Of a stretch of DNA of 64,000 nt, positions 1 to 11,872 are shown in pieces. This DNA comes from Amorphochlora amoebiformis. Its lineage: Eukaryota > Cercozoa > Chlorarachniophyceae. The first letter of the stretch is position 1. The number at the start of each line of letters is the position of its first letter. The notes below the pieces were generated by a model. It was not told the DNA's origin and did not search any database. It was given only the letters and a program-made list of their open reading frames with translations. The position numbers and the translations under genes are program-made. The DNA is taken from the NCBI GenBank assembly GCA_054601695.1, contig BAAHQB010000005.1, forward strand, positions 1 to 64,000, read 5' to 3'.

Positions 1-2888
1 TTCAAAACCTAACTCCTTATGCTTGGTCTCCTTATATAGGGGTTGATAATCTCAATATTCATAACCCTGGAGACTGTTTCCTTGATACTTTGACATGGTT
101 GCCGAGATGGCTATATATATAGTCTGGGCGTAACCCTAATCCTAAGTTACGCAGCCCCATCCATAAATAGATGATCTCGTATAACACACATGGGTGTGCA
201 ACCCCCTAAGCAACCACCCGGAGGCCCCCATGGGGCTCCATTGACCATAATGGCGCCATAAGGCAGAAGTGAGTAGGCTGTGGGTCGGACCCCACGGCGA
301 AAACTTTTGTCGCTGAGAGTGCCATATGGACAAGTGGTCAGTCCGTTAGCTTTGAGTCTGGGGATCGTGGGTTCGATTCCCAAAAATGTCAAAAATTTTC
401 AATTTATCGAAATCTTGAAAAATCTTGGAATAAAGGCCAGATACATTCAAAACCCTAATCCTAAGTTACGCAGCCCCATCCATAAATAGATGATCTCGTA
501 TAACACACATGGGTGTGCAACCCCCTAAGCAACCACCCGGAGGCCCCCATGGGGCTCCATTGACCATAATGGCGCCATAAGGCAGAAGTGAGTAGGCTGT
601 GGGTCGGACCCCACGGCGAAAACTTTTGTCGCTGAGAGTGCCATATGGACAAGTGGTCAGTCCGTTAGCTTTGAGTCTGGGGATCGTGGGTTCGATTCCC
701 AAAAATGTCAAAAATTTTCAATTTATCGAAATCTTGAAAAATCTTGGAATAAAGGCCAGATACATTCAAAACCTAACTCCTTATGCTTGGTCTCCTTATA
801 TAGGGTTGATAATCTCAATATTCATAACCCTGGAGACTGTTTCCTTGATACTTTGACATGGTTGCCGAGATGGCTATATATATAGTCTGGGCGTAACCCT
901 AATCCTAAGTTACGCAGCCCCATCCATAAATAGATGATCTCGTATAACACACATGGGTGTGCAACCCCCTAAGCAACCACCCGGAGGCCCCCATGGGGCT
1001 CCATTGACCATAATGGCGCCATAAGGCAGAAGTGAGTAGGCTGTGGGTCGGACCCCACGGCGAAAACTTTTGTCGCTGAGAGTGCCATATGGACAAGTGG
1101 TCAGTCCGTTAGCTTTGAGTCTGGGGATCGTGGGTTCGATTCCCAAAAATGTCAAAAATTTTCAATTTATCGAAATCTTGAAAAATCTTGGAATAACTAT
1201 AGCTTGGTACCAGGTGATACATTCAAAACCCTAACCCTAATCCTAAGTTACGCAGCCCCATCCATAAATAGATGATCTCGTATAACACACATGGGTGTGC
1301 AACCCCCTAAGCAACCACCCGGAGGCCCCCATGGGGCTCCATTGACCATAATGGCGCCATAAGGCAGAAGTGAGTAGGCTGTGGGTCGGACCCCACGGCG
1401 AAAACTTTTGTCGCTGAGAGTGCCATATGGACAAGTGGTCAGTCCGTTAGCTTTGAGTCTGGGGATCGTGGGTTCGATTCCCAAAAATGTCAAAAATTTT
1501 CAATTTATCGAAATCTTGAAAAATCTTGGAATAAAGGCCAGATACATTCAAAACCTAACTCCTTATGCTTGGTCTCCTTATATAGGGTTGATAATCTCAA
1601 TATTCATAACCCTGGAGACTGTTTCCTTGATACTTTGACATGGTTGCCGAGATGGCTATATATATAGTCTGGGCGTAACCCTAATCCTAAGTTACGCAGC
1701 CCCATCCATAAATAGATGATCTCGTATAACACACATGGGTGTGCAACCCCCTAAGCAACCACCCGGAGGCCCCCATGGGGCTCCATTGACCATAATGGCG
1801 CCATAAGGCAGAAGTGAGTAGGCTGTGGGTCGGACCCCACGGCGAAAACTTTTGTCGCTGAGAGTGCCATATGGACAAGTGGTCAGTCCGTTAGCTTTGA
1901 GTCTGGGGATCGTGGGTTCGATTCCCAAAAATGTCAAAAATTTTCAATTTATCGAAATCTTGAAAAATCTTGGAATAAAGGCCAGATACATTCAAAACCT
2001 AACTCCTTATGCTTGGTCTCCTTATATAGGGTTGATAATCTCAATATTCATAACCCTGGAGACTGTTTCCTTGATACTTTGACATGGTTGCCGAGATGGC
2101 TATATATATAGTCTGGGCGTAACCCTAATCCTAAGTTACGCAGCCCCATCCATAAATAGATGATCTCGTATAACACACATGGGTGTGCAACCCCCTAAGC
2201 AACCACCCGGAGGCCCCCATGGGGCTCCATTGACCATAATGGCGCCATAAGGCAGAAGTGAGTAGGCTGTGGGTCGGACCCCACGGCGAAAACTTTTGTC
2301 GCTGAGAGTGCCATATGGACAAGTGGTCAGTCCGTTAGCTTTGAGTCTGGGGATCGTGGGTTCGATTCCCAAAAATGTCAAAAATTTTCAATTTATCGAA
2401 ATCTTGAAAAATCTTGGAATAAAGGCCAGATACATTCAAAACCTAACTCCTTATGCTTGGTCTCCTTATATAGGGTTGATAATCTCAATATTCATAACCC
2501 TGGAGACTGTTTCCTTGATACTTTGACATGGTTGCCGAGATGGCTATATATATAGTCTGGGCGTAACCCTAATCCTAAGTTACGCAGCCCCATCCATAAA
2601 TAGATGATCTCGTATAACACACATGGGTGTGCAACCCCCTAAGCAACCACCCGGAGGCCCCCATGGGGCTCCATTGACCATAATGGCGCCATAAGGCAGA
2701 AGTGAGTAGGCTGTGGGTCGGACCCCACGGCGAAAACTTTTGTCGCTGAGAGTGCCATATGGACAAGTGGTCAGTCCGTTAGCTTTGAGTCTGGGGATCG
2801 TGGGTTCGATTCCCAAAAATGTCAAAAATTTTCAATTTATCGAAATCTTGAAAAATCTTGGAATAAAGGCCAGATACATTCAAAACCT
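1..2888 (+). repeat. Subtelomeric tandem array, ~444 bp unit (left)
   Basis: Seven near-identical units. The marker GTGGGTCGGACC recurs at about 280, 599, 1043, 1381, 1825, 2269 and 2713. Spacing is 444 bp for full units and 319 or 338 bp for two shortened ones. A full unit has a block of about 130 bp starting CCTAACTCCTTATGC, a telomere-like link (TAACCCTAATCCTAAG), then a block of about 310 bp ending in ATTCAAAACC, where telomeric repeats or the next unit begin. The second block carries tRNA-like pol III boxes (separate entry). Small ORFs recur identically in every unit and look incidental. The element is telomere-associated and SINE-like; no protein is supported. Confidence 0.9.
319..388 (+). 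other. tRNA-derived segment with pol III A and B boxes (first of the repeated copies)
   Basis: The B box GGTTCGATTCC (370-380) matches the consensus GGTTCGANTCC exactly. An A-box-like TGGACAAGTGG (327-337) lies 32 nt upstream, normal tRNA spacing. A D-stem can be drawn (GGAC 328-331 with GTCC), and the T-arm TGGG/CCCA closes on the TTCGATT loop. The anticodon region CTTTGAG resembles tRNA-Gln(UUG), but the anticodon and acceptor stems do not pair, so this is a tRNA-derived promoter and not a working tRNA. T-runs shortly downstream could terminate pol III. The same segment recurs in every array unit. Promoter function is inferred. Confidence 0.6.
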
Positions 2889-3180
2889 AACCCTAACCCT
2901 AACCCTAACCCTAACCCTAACCCTAACCCTAACCCTAACCCTAACCCTAACCCTAACCCTAACCCTAACCCTAACCCTAACCCTAACCCTAACCCTAACC
3001 CTAACCCTAACCCAAACCCTAACCCTAACCCTAACCCTAACCCTAACCCTAACCCTAACCCTAACCCTAACCCTAACCCTAACCCTAACCCTAACCCTAA
3101 CCCTAACCCTAACCCTAACCCTAACCCTAACCCTAACCCTAACCCTAACCCTAACCCTAACCCTAACCCTAACCCTAACT
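2885..3180 (+). repeat. Interstitial telomeric repeats (CCCTAA)n
   Basis: About 290 bp of nearly perfect CCCTAA units with one CCCAAA variant. They join the 3' end of the left subtelomeric array to the 5' pseudo-LTR of the Penelope-like element. The orientation is that of a left chromosome end. Confidence 0.95.
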
Positions 3181-3276
3181 CTAAGTTATTTCTGCCCCCA
3201 TTGTTATTTTACAATGTCATCACTACATACTATTATTTTTTACGTTCTGCACTCTATGTATTTACATGTACTAATA

Positions 3277-3499
<223 letters not shown>

Positions 3500-4179
3500 C
3501 CATGTATATAAACTTACATGTACCCAAAGGTTATACCAATATTTATTTTTCATGTCAACAATAATTCAAGAATACAACTTAATCATACATGCATCCAACA
3601 TATCTATGCATGTACCACTGGTTCACTCTAGTACAACTGAACTGGTACTTTCTGTGTCAAACATTTAGCTTTAGAGGGATCTGCAACTTGTGTTGTTTGT
3701 ACCTGCCACTCGTTTTGCCGTTGTATTGCATCTGCACCGAATATATGTAACTCATTGTATAAATGGAAACGTAAGAGTGATGTTTGAATGATGGAGGATC
3801 ACAGTCACGATCCTTGATGGGCCCATTGTTCCTATATCCCTACACCCTTGTCGTGAGCCATTAGTAGCGACCTGGGTGTCATGCAGTTCCCATTATAATA
3901 CCCTGAGCCAACCATATTCACCTGTATGATGTCAATGCAACCATAAATCCGAGTTCATGGTATGTTCAACCCCTGCTGTCGTATCTCATTTCCACCACAG
4001 AACTCATAACGACCCGGCCCCGACTTTTTATTCTTCGGAAGCGCCTTCGTTATTCTTCGTAATAGATTAATTTCTCGGCTGGAGTAGTTTAGATGATTTT
4101 ATAAAAACTTCAAAACTTCAAATCCACACCCAATTCGAAGAAAATAGTTTGTCGGTAGATACTAGAATTCAGCGCTTGC

Positions 4180-4235
4180 AGCCTCACGCCTGACGAAGCC
4201 TCCGAGAGAGGCGAAACGTTGCGTATATCACGGCT
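4180..4235 (+). ncRNA. Type I hammerhead ribozyme in the 5' pseudo-LTR
   Basis: The core is CTGACGA (4190-4196) and GAAA (4213-4216). Stem II is GCCTC/GAGGC (4198-4202 with 4208-4212) with a 5-nt loop. Stem I is ACGC/GCGT (4186-4189 with 4221-4224), an internal loop, then AGCC/GGCT (4180-4183 with 4232-4235). Stem III is minimal (A-U around CG), and the predicted cleavage is after T4220. PLE pseudo-LTRs are known to carry minimal hammerheads of this kind. The fold was drawn by hand. The very short stem III suggests that activity may need a dimer. Confidence 0.72.
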
Positions 4236-4346
4236 ACCCTTTGCTAAATCCTCAGACACACTTGATACATCTGTACTATTCGAGACAGGGACACTAGTAC
4301 TTTGTACTTTTACTATTCAACCCTAACCTTTTTACACAAAGTAAGC

Positions 4347-5354
4347 ATGGAAATTGACCCACCCCCTAAACACCCCTCTTCCATCACACGTAAACACAAA
4401 CGTACTCGCACCCGTGAATACCCCCCTGGTGCCCGAGATGAGAAGATACCTACGGTGAGAAATCAACCCATGCGCCCAGTGACTCCCATTCTCCCACAAA
4501 TCCGCATTGAATTCCACAATGATCCACACGCATTCATTGCCCCCCTCATGTCTACATTCAAAACTGTTCAACAACGGTACAAGGTTCTCACAACCAAAAT
4601 GAAACAAGCTAACAAAGCCCTCAGCAAGCTTATTAAACACCAAGAGAATAAAACTGTTCCCCCCTCCATGCGTTATGCCTATGTCCCTTCCCTGCCCAAG
4701 ACTCTAGATAGCCCGGCAGACTCATATGAGATCAAACATCCGGTAAATAACGACTCCCTAAAAAACCTGGGCCGAGAGATGGAACAAAGACTGCTTGAAC
4801 AAATAATACTGGGTAGACAACAACACTTGCATATGCTCCATATTGATAAAACAAATTTTATTGAAACAGAACTGAATACCATGAAACGTTTGTATGCACA
4901 CGTGAATGAACATATTATTCCCGATATAGATGCATATATGAAACACAAATTGCAAGTATATATTGCACAATTTGAGTCTCAGACAGCGATCCGAGCCGCG
5001 ATCTCAGCTGAAAAAGAACGGAAACGACAAGAAGCCATCATGGAGAAAAAGGCTCAAATGGTCGTCAACCCGGAGCCTCCCATCAAAGAATATACTGATG
5101 AGAAGCTCAAAGGCCTCCAGTCACAAATCACGTTCCTCAAGACTCAACTGAAACAAGCAGGCATCCTGGCCAAAGGTGACAAAAAATCTCGCCCTAATAA
5201 GCCTCGCAAGTCAAAGCGTAAGCCAAAATCTACCCCCAAAGCCACAAAAAATGCGGTAAGTAAGGGTCGACAAGGCAAAAAGCTAAGACATAAGCCACTG
5301 AAACAGAAAAAGAACCATAGGAAACGAAAAAAGCAGAACCAGCGTCGTAAGTGA
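4347..5354 (+). CDS. PLE ORF1: coiled-coil protein with basic C-terminus
   Basis: 335 aa from the ATG at 4347; frame-open sequence upstream lacks an ATG. The N-terminus is Pro/Arg/Lys-rich. The middle (roughly residues 70-280) is charged and helical in character, with Glu/Lys/Gln/Leu patterns suggesting coiled coils. The last 70 residues are mostly Lys/Arg, as in nucleic-acid-binding proteins. I recognise no enzymatic motif. By position it is a gag-like ORF1, probably binding element RNA as a multimer. Its TGA stop (5352-5354) is directly followed by an open stretch in the same frame that runs into the reverse transcriptase, so a readthrough fusion is possible. Function is inferred from composition and position. 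Confidence 0.75.
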   Translation: MEIDPPPKHPSSITRKHKRTRTREYPPGARDEKIPTVRNQPMRPVTPILPQIRIEFHNDPHAFIAPLMSTFKTVQQRYKVLTTKMKQANKALSKLIKHQENKTVPPSMRYAYVPSLPKTLDSPADSYEIKHPVNNDSLKNLGREMEQRLLEQIILGRQQHLHMLHIDKTNFIETELNTMKRLYAHVNEHIIPDIDAYMKHKLQVYIAQFESQTAIRAAISAEKERKRQEAIMEKKAQMVVNPEPPIKEYTDEKLKGLQSQITFLKTQLKQAGILAKGDKKSRPNKPRKSKRKPKSTPKATKNAVSKGRQGKKLRHKPLKQKKNHRKRKKQNQRRK

Positions 5355-7238
5355 CCTGGGCTCTCTTGGCTCTTATCCTTCACTTTTTCTCAACTTGCCT
5401 GCCTGCTTAAACCAGATAATATATTTAACTTTTCTCATAAATATATTAGTGCTCGATCATTGGCAGTTTTAGCCCTTGGTCATAAATATATACCTTATCC
5501 TAGACCTATGTCTTTTGATAATATATATATATATATAAATAAATACATACGCCAATTAAGGTTGATGAAGATGTTTACACCGGATTCTCACCGGCCTAAA
5601 CTATATTTCCCCAACCCTGCTTTCCAACCCCCCCCTGGGGGGGAAATTCTCGAAAACTATATATCTAGCCTCAGAAAACACGTTGAAGCACACCGCTTTG
5701 CACCCCTGCCCAAGTATCCTACTATGACGAAGTTGTTCTCAAAATTCCAAGGGAACCTCATCCGAGAAATAAAGGACAAACAGCTTGCTATCACACTAGC
5801 TGATAAAAACCTGGGTATGTGTATATTTAACAGAGACGATTATATTCGTATGGTAGAGTCAAAACTGAACACTGCTTCTTTTACTCCCACCACTCATAAC
5901 CAATATAAACGTGCGCTTGCATTATGTTTCCGAGAAATGAAAACAAAAACCTATGATTACTTTTATAAACCTGACATGAAACCACCAAATATAATAAAAT
6001 ATATATTGATGACGAACCCATTACGCAAAGCTAAGCCGGTTAGCCCATACGTGCTAGGGAAAGTACACAAACTTTCGTCTCAAGATCTTAAATCTGGTAC
6101 CCTACCTCCGCCTCGTATGATTGCGCCCTGCATCCAAACCTTAACGGAAGCAGTAAGCCGATATATAGATTCAGAGGTACTTCCTATATACCTACGCAAT
6201 GCTCCTTACAATCTTAAAGATTCTCGTAGCTTGGTACGAACACTACATGAGACCAAATATCCACATAGTTGTGTCCTAGGGACCGCAGATATCGTAGCTA
6301 TGTACCCCTCTATTCCTATCGATGAGGGTATTTATGCTCTTAATGCATTTCTAAGAGATAAAATGGAAGACCAGACACATTGTGATTACATCATAGACAT
6401 GCTCACACTTGTCATGAATAATAATTTCTATGTGTTTAATAATAAATATTACATACAAACCATAGGTACAGCAATAGGGACCCCTTGTGCAGTAATTTTC
6501 GCCAATATCTTCATGTTCTCTTTAGAACAAAAGATAGTACGAGATTACATCAATGAGGGCAAACTATTGCTGTTTAGGCGTCTAATAGATGATATGTTCG
6601 CTATATTTGATAATAAGGAGTCAGGTACCCAGTTCTGGACCGAGTTCAATCAACTACACTCCAACATCAAGATCACTTTCTCGATCAACAGCAAACAAAA
6701 CTTCCTCGATCTTACCATATTTAAAGGTCCTGGATTTCTATCCTCTAATTCTCTAGATATAAATCTCTATCAAAAACCTTTCAATACATATAGTTATGTC
6801 CCTTTCTTCTCTTTCCACACCAGAGCTAGCATGATTTCTTGGATACACACAGAAAACCTCAGATACATTCGTAATTCTTCCACGTTTTCTTCTTATGTAG
6901 ATTCACTTTACTTATTAAAAAAACGTTTACTTAAGAGAGGTTATCCGGCTAAATTTATTTCTGATGCTTTATCCAAAGCTAAATACAGCTCTAGAAACAC
7001 ATATCTCACCGAGAGTAAAAATAAACAGAGAGAAAATTCCGAACCTTGCCACCAACCCGTACTTGTGGTACCAAACAACCCAAGAACATCCTCGTTGAAA
7101 CTACCTAGAGGTATTAAAACAGGATGGTGGCCAGTAACACAGGGACTAAGAAACTACAATAATGCAAAGCTCCCTTTAGTAGCTTACAAGAGAGCAAAAC
7201 CTTTATTTTCTTCGTTACGTAAATTATTACCACAGTGA
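5355..7238 (+). CDS. PLE ORF2: Penelope-type reverse transcriptase, no GIY-YIG endonuclease
   Basis: The reading frame is open from the codon after the ORF1 stop to TGA at 7236-7238. The first ATG is at 5508, but a conserved PLE N-terminal motif (LALGHKYIPYP, from about 5469) lies upstream of it. Translation probably therefore enters from ORF1 by readthrough or by an unseen start. Visible motifs: DKNLG (about 5802-5816); the first catalytic Asp in TADIVAMYPSIP (codon 6288-6290); the GTAIGTP motif; the catalytic pair in LIDDMF (codons 6588-6593); FLDLTIF; and LYQKPFNTYSY. About 140 residues follow with no GIY-YIG nuclease signature. Such proteins copy element RNA into DNA at chromosome ends using an exposed 3' end as primer. 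All catalytic aspartates are present. Confidence 0.85.
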   Translation, partial: PGLSWLLSFTFSQLACLLKPDNIFNFSHKYISARSLAVLALGHKYIPYPRPMSFDNIYIYINKYIRQLRLMKMFTPDSHRPKLYFPNPAFQPPPGGEILENYISSLRKHVEAHRFAPLPKYPTMTKLFSKFQGNLIREIKDKQLAITLADKNLGMCIFNRDDYIRMVESKLNTASFTPTTHNQYKRALALCFREMKTKTYDYFYKPDMKPPNIIKYILMTNPLRKAKPVSPYVLGKVHKLSSQDLKSGTLPPPRMIAPCIQTLTEAVSRYIDSEVLPIYLRNAPYNLKDSRSLVRTLHETKYPHSCVLGTADIVAMYPSIPIDEGIYALNAFLRDKMEDQTHCDYIIDMLTLVMNNNFYVFNNKYYIQTIGTAIGTPCAVIFANIFMFSLEQKIVRDYINEGKLLLFRRLIDDMFAIFDNKESGTQFWTEFNQLHSNIKITFSINSKQNFLDLTIFKGPGFLSSNSLDINLYQKPFNTYSYVPFFSFHTRASMISWIHTENLRYIRNSSTFSSYVDSLYLLKKRLLKRGYPAKFISDALSKAKYSSRNTYLTESKNKQRENSEPCHQPVLVVPNNPRTSSLKLPRGIKTGWWPVTQGLRNYNNAKLPLVAYKRAKPLFSSLRKLLPQ

Positions 7239-7277
7239 TAGCTAACCTTAGATTAATTCGAAGTTAGCTGGGGCTTA

Positions 7278-8457
<1,180 letters not shown>

Positions 8458-8467
<10 letters not shown>

Positions 8468-8896
8468 CTAACCCTAACCCTAACCCTAACCCTAACCCTA
8501 ACCCTAACCCTAACCCTAACCCTAACCCTAACCCTAACCCTAACCCTAACCCTAACCCTAACCCTAACCCTAACCCTAACCCTAACCCTAACCCTAACCC
8601 TAACCCTAACCCTAACCCTAACCCTAACCCTAACCCTAACCCTAACCCTAACCCTAACCCTAACCCTAACCCTAACCCTAACCCTAACCCTAACCCTAAC
8701 CCTAACCCTAACCCTAACCCTAACCCTAACCCTAACCCTAACCCTAACCCTAACCCTAACCCTAACCCTAACCCTAACCCTAACCCTAACCCTAACCCTA
8801 ACCCTAACCCTAACCCTAACCCTAACCCTAACCCTAACCCTAACCCTAACCCTAACCCTAACCCTAACCCTAACCCTAACCCTAACCCTAACCCTA
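8458..8896 (+). repeat. Telomeric repeat block (CCCTAA)n
   Basis: About 440 bp of perfect CCCTAA units between the PLE 3' end and the right subtelomeric array. The long LTLT and GLGL reading frames here are repeat artefacts. Confidence 0.97.
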
Positions 8897-8897
8897 A

Positions 8898-11010
8898 TCC
8901 TAAGTTACGCAGCCCCATCCATAAATAGATGATCTCGTATAACACACATGGGTGTGCAACCCCCTAAGCAACCACCCGGAGGCCCCCATGGGGCTCCATT
9001 GACCATAATGGCGCCATAAGGCAGAAGTGAGTAGGCTGTGGGTCGGACCCCACGGCGAAAACTTTTGTCGCTGAGAGTGCCATATGGACAAGTGGTCAGT
9101 CCGTTAGCTTTGAGTCTGGGGATCGTGGGTTCGATTCCCAAAAATGTCAAAAATTTTCAATTTATCGAAATCTTGAAAAATCTTGGAATAAAGGCCAGAT
9201 ACATTCAAAACCTAACTCCTTATGCTTGGTTCCTTATATAGGGTTGATAATCTCAATATTCATAACCCTGGAGACTGTTTCCTTGATACTTTGACATGGT
9301 TGCCGAGATGGCTATATATATAGTCTGGGCGTAACCCTAACCCTAACCCTAACCCTAACCCTAATCCTAAGTTACGCAGCCCCATCCATAAATAGATGAT
9401 CTCGTATAACACACATGGGTGTGCAACCCCCTAAGCAACCACCCGGAGGCCCCCATGGGGCTCCATTGACCATAATGGCGCCATAAGGCAGAAGTGAGTA
9501 GGCTGTGGGTCGGACCCCACGGCGAAAACTTTTGTCGCTGAGAGTGCCATATGGACAAGTGGTCAGTCCGTTAGCTTTGAGTCTGGGGATCGTGGGTTCG
9601 ATTCCCAAAAATGTCAAAAATTTTCAATTTATCGAAATCTTGAAAAATCTTGGAATAAAGGCCAGATACATTCAAAACCTAACTCCTTATGCTTGGTCTC
9701 CTTATATAGGGTTGATAATCTCAATATTCATAACCCTGGAGACTGTTTCCTTGATACTTTGACATGGTTGCCGAGATGGCTATATATATAGTCTGGGCGT
9801 AACCCTAATCCTAAGTTACGCAGCCCCATCCATAAATAGATGATCTCGTATAACACACATGGGTGTGCAACCCCCTAAGCAACCACCCGGAGGCCCCCAT
9901 GGGGCTCCATTGACCATAATGGCGCCATAAGGCAGAAGTGAGTAGGCTGTGGGTCGGACCCCACGGCGAAAACTTTTGTCGCTGAGAGTGCCATATGGAC
10001 AAGTGGTCAGTCCGTTAGCTTTGAGTCTGGGGATCGTGGGTTCGATTCCCAAAAATGTCAAAAATTTTCAATTTATCGAAATCTTGAAAAATCTTGGAAT
10101 AAAGGCCAGATACATTCAAAACCTAACTCCTTATGCTTGGTCTCCTTATATAGGGTTGATAATCTCAATATTCATAACCCTGGAGACTGTTTCCTTGATA
10201 CTTTGACATGGTTGCCGAGATGGCTATATATATAGTCTGGGCGTAACCCTAATCCTAAGTTACGCAGCCCCATCCATAAATAGATGATCTCGTATAACAC
10301 ACATGGGTGTGCAACCCCCTAAGCAACCACCCGGAGGCCCCCATGGGGCTCCATTGACCATAATGGCGCCATAAGGCAGAAGTGAGTAGGCTGTGGGTCG
10401 GACCCCACGGCGAAAACTTTTGTCGCTGAGAGTGCCATATGGACAAGTGGTCAGTCCGTTAGCTTTGAGTCTGGGGATCGTGGGTTCGATTCCCAAAAAT
10501 GTCAAAAATTTTCAATTTATCGAAATCTTGAAAAATCTTGGAATAAAGGCCAGATACATTCAAAACCTAACTCCTTATGCTTGGTCTCCTTATATAGGGT
10601 TGATAATCTCAATATTCATAACCCTGGAGACTGTTTCCTTGATACTTTGACATGGTTGCCGAGATGGCTATATATATAGTCTGGGCGTAACCCTAATCCT
10701 AAGTTACGCAGCCCCATCCATAAATAGATGATCTCGTATAACACACATGGGTGTGCAACCCCCTAAGCAACCACCCGGAGGCCCCCATGGGGCTCCATTG
10801 ACCATAATGGCGCCATAAGGCAGAAGTGAGTAGGCTGTGGGTCGGACCCCACGGCGAAAACTTTTGTCGCTGAGAGTGCCATATGGACAAGTGGTCAGTC
10901 CGTTAGCTTTGAGTCTGGGGATCGTGGGTTCGATTCCCAAAAATGTCAAAAATTTTCAATTTATCGAAATCTTGAAAAATCTTGGAATAAAGGCCAGATA
11001 CATTCAAAAC
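8898..11010 (+). repeat. Subtelomeric tandem array, ~444 bp unit (right)
   Basis: Five units of the same element as at 1-2888; the marker recurs at about 9038, 9505, 9949, 10393 and 10837. The first interval is 467 bp because extra CCCTAA units (9334-9365) sit between units one and two; the others are 444 bp. The last unit ends ATTCAAAACC and passes into telomeric repeats. Confidence 0.9.
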
Positions 11011-11156
11011 CTAACCCTAACCCTAACCCTAACCCTAACCCTAACCCTAACCCTAACCCTAACCCTAACCCTAACCCTAACCCTAACCCTAACCCTAACC
11101 CTAACCTAACCCTAACCCTAACCCTAACCCTAACCCTAACCCTAACCCTAACCCTA
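11011..11156 (+). repeat. Telomeric repeats (CCCTAA)n
   Basis: Short block of CCCTAA units with one CCTAA slip near 11104, ending in CCCTAAACC where a diverged element begins. Confidence 0.93.
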
Positions 11157-11393
11157 AACCTTGGGAACCCTCTAGTAACCACCTGGAGGCCCCCTGATGG
11201 ATCTCGTTTGACCTTAATGGATCCCTAGATGTAATGCTCTGGACTGTGTATCCTACTCGACGTCGTAGACATTTGACTCTGAGACTGCCGTATGGAAAAA
11301 TGATCCTACCAATAGAACGGAATCTGTAAGATACTATGGATCGAATATCCAATGGATTGAAATACTGGAAAATTCTGCAATAAAGGATAAATC
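11157..11393 (+). repeat. Diverged relative of the subtelomeric tRNA-derived element
   Basis: About 237 bp bounded by telomeric repeats on both sides. Collinear islands are shared with the second block of the 444 bp unit: ACCACCTGGAGGCCCCC for ACCACCCGGAGGCCCCC, then a TTGACC..TAATGG stretch, TGCCGTATGGA, and GCAATAAAGG near the end. The B box has decayed to GGATCGAATATCC. It looks like an old copy of the same family, showing that insertion into telomeres has happened more than once. Confidence 0.65.
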
Positions 11394-11872
11394 CTAACCC
11401 TAACCCTAACCCTAACCCTAACCCTAACCCTAACCCTAACCCTAACCCTAACCCTAACCCTAACCCTAACCCTAACCCTAACCCTAACCCTAACCCTAAC
11501 CCTAACCCTAACCCTAACCCTAACCCTAACCCTAACCCTAACCCTAACCCTAACCCTAACCCTAACCCTAACCCTAACCCTAACCCTAACCCTAACCCTA
11601 ACCCTAACCCTAACCCTAACCCTAACCCTAACCCTAACCCTAACCCTAACCCTAACCCTAACCCTAACCCTAACCCTAACCCTAACCCTAACCCTAACCC
11701 TAACCCTAACCCTAACCCTAACCCTAACCCTAACCCTAACCCTAACCCTAACCCTAACCCTAACCCTAACCCTAACCCTAACCCTAACCCTAACCCTAAC
11801 CCTAACCCTAACCCTAACCCTAACCCTAACCCTAACCCTAACCCTAACCCTAACCCTAACCCTAACCCTAAC
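11393..11872 (+). repeat. Telomeric repeat block (CCCTAA)n
   Basis: About 480 bp of perfect CCCTAA units leading into the variant mosaic. Confidence 0.97.

Noticed and set aside
319-388. A functional tRNA-Gln gene
   Set aside because: Acceptor and anticodon stems do not pair; only promoter boxes, D-stem and T-arm are kept.
142-2825. Repeated minus-strand frames of 63 and 81 codons and plus frames of 63-85 codons in each subtelomeric unit
   Set aside because: Identical in every unit because the DNA is identical; they overlap the tRNA-like region and show no codon bias or protein motif.
4302-4346. Upstream extension of PLE ORF1
   Set aside because: No ATG; the segment is the end of the pseudo-LTR with telomeric repeat sequence.
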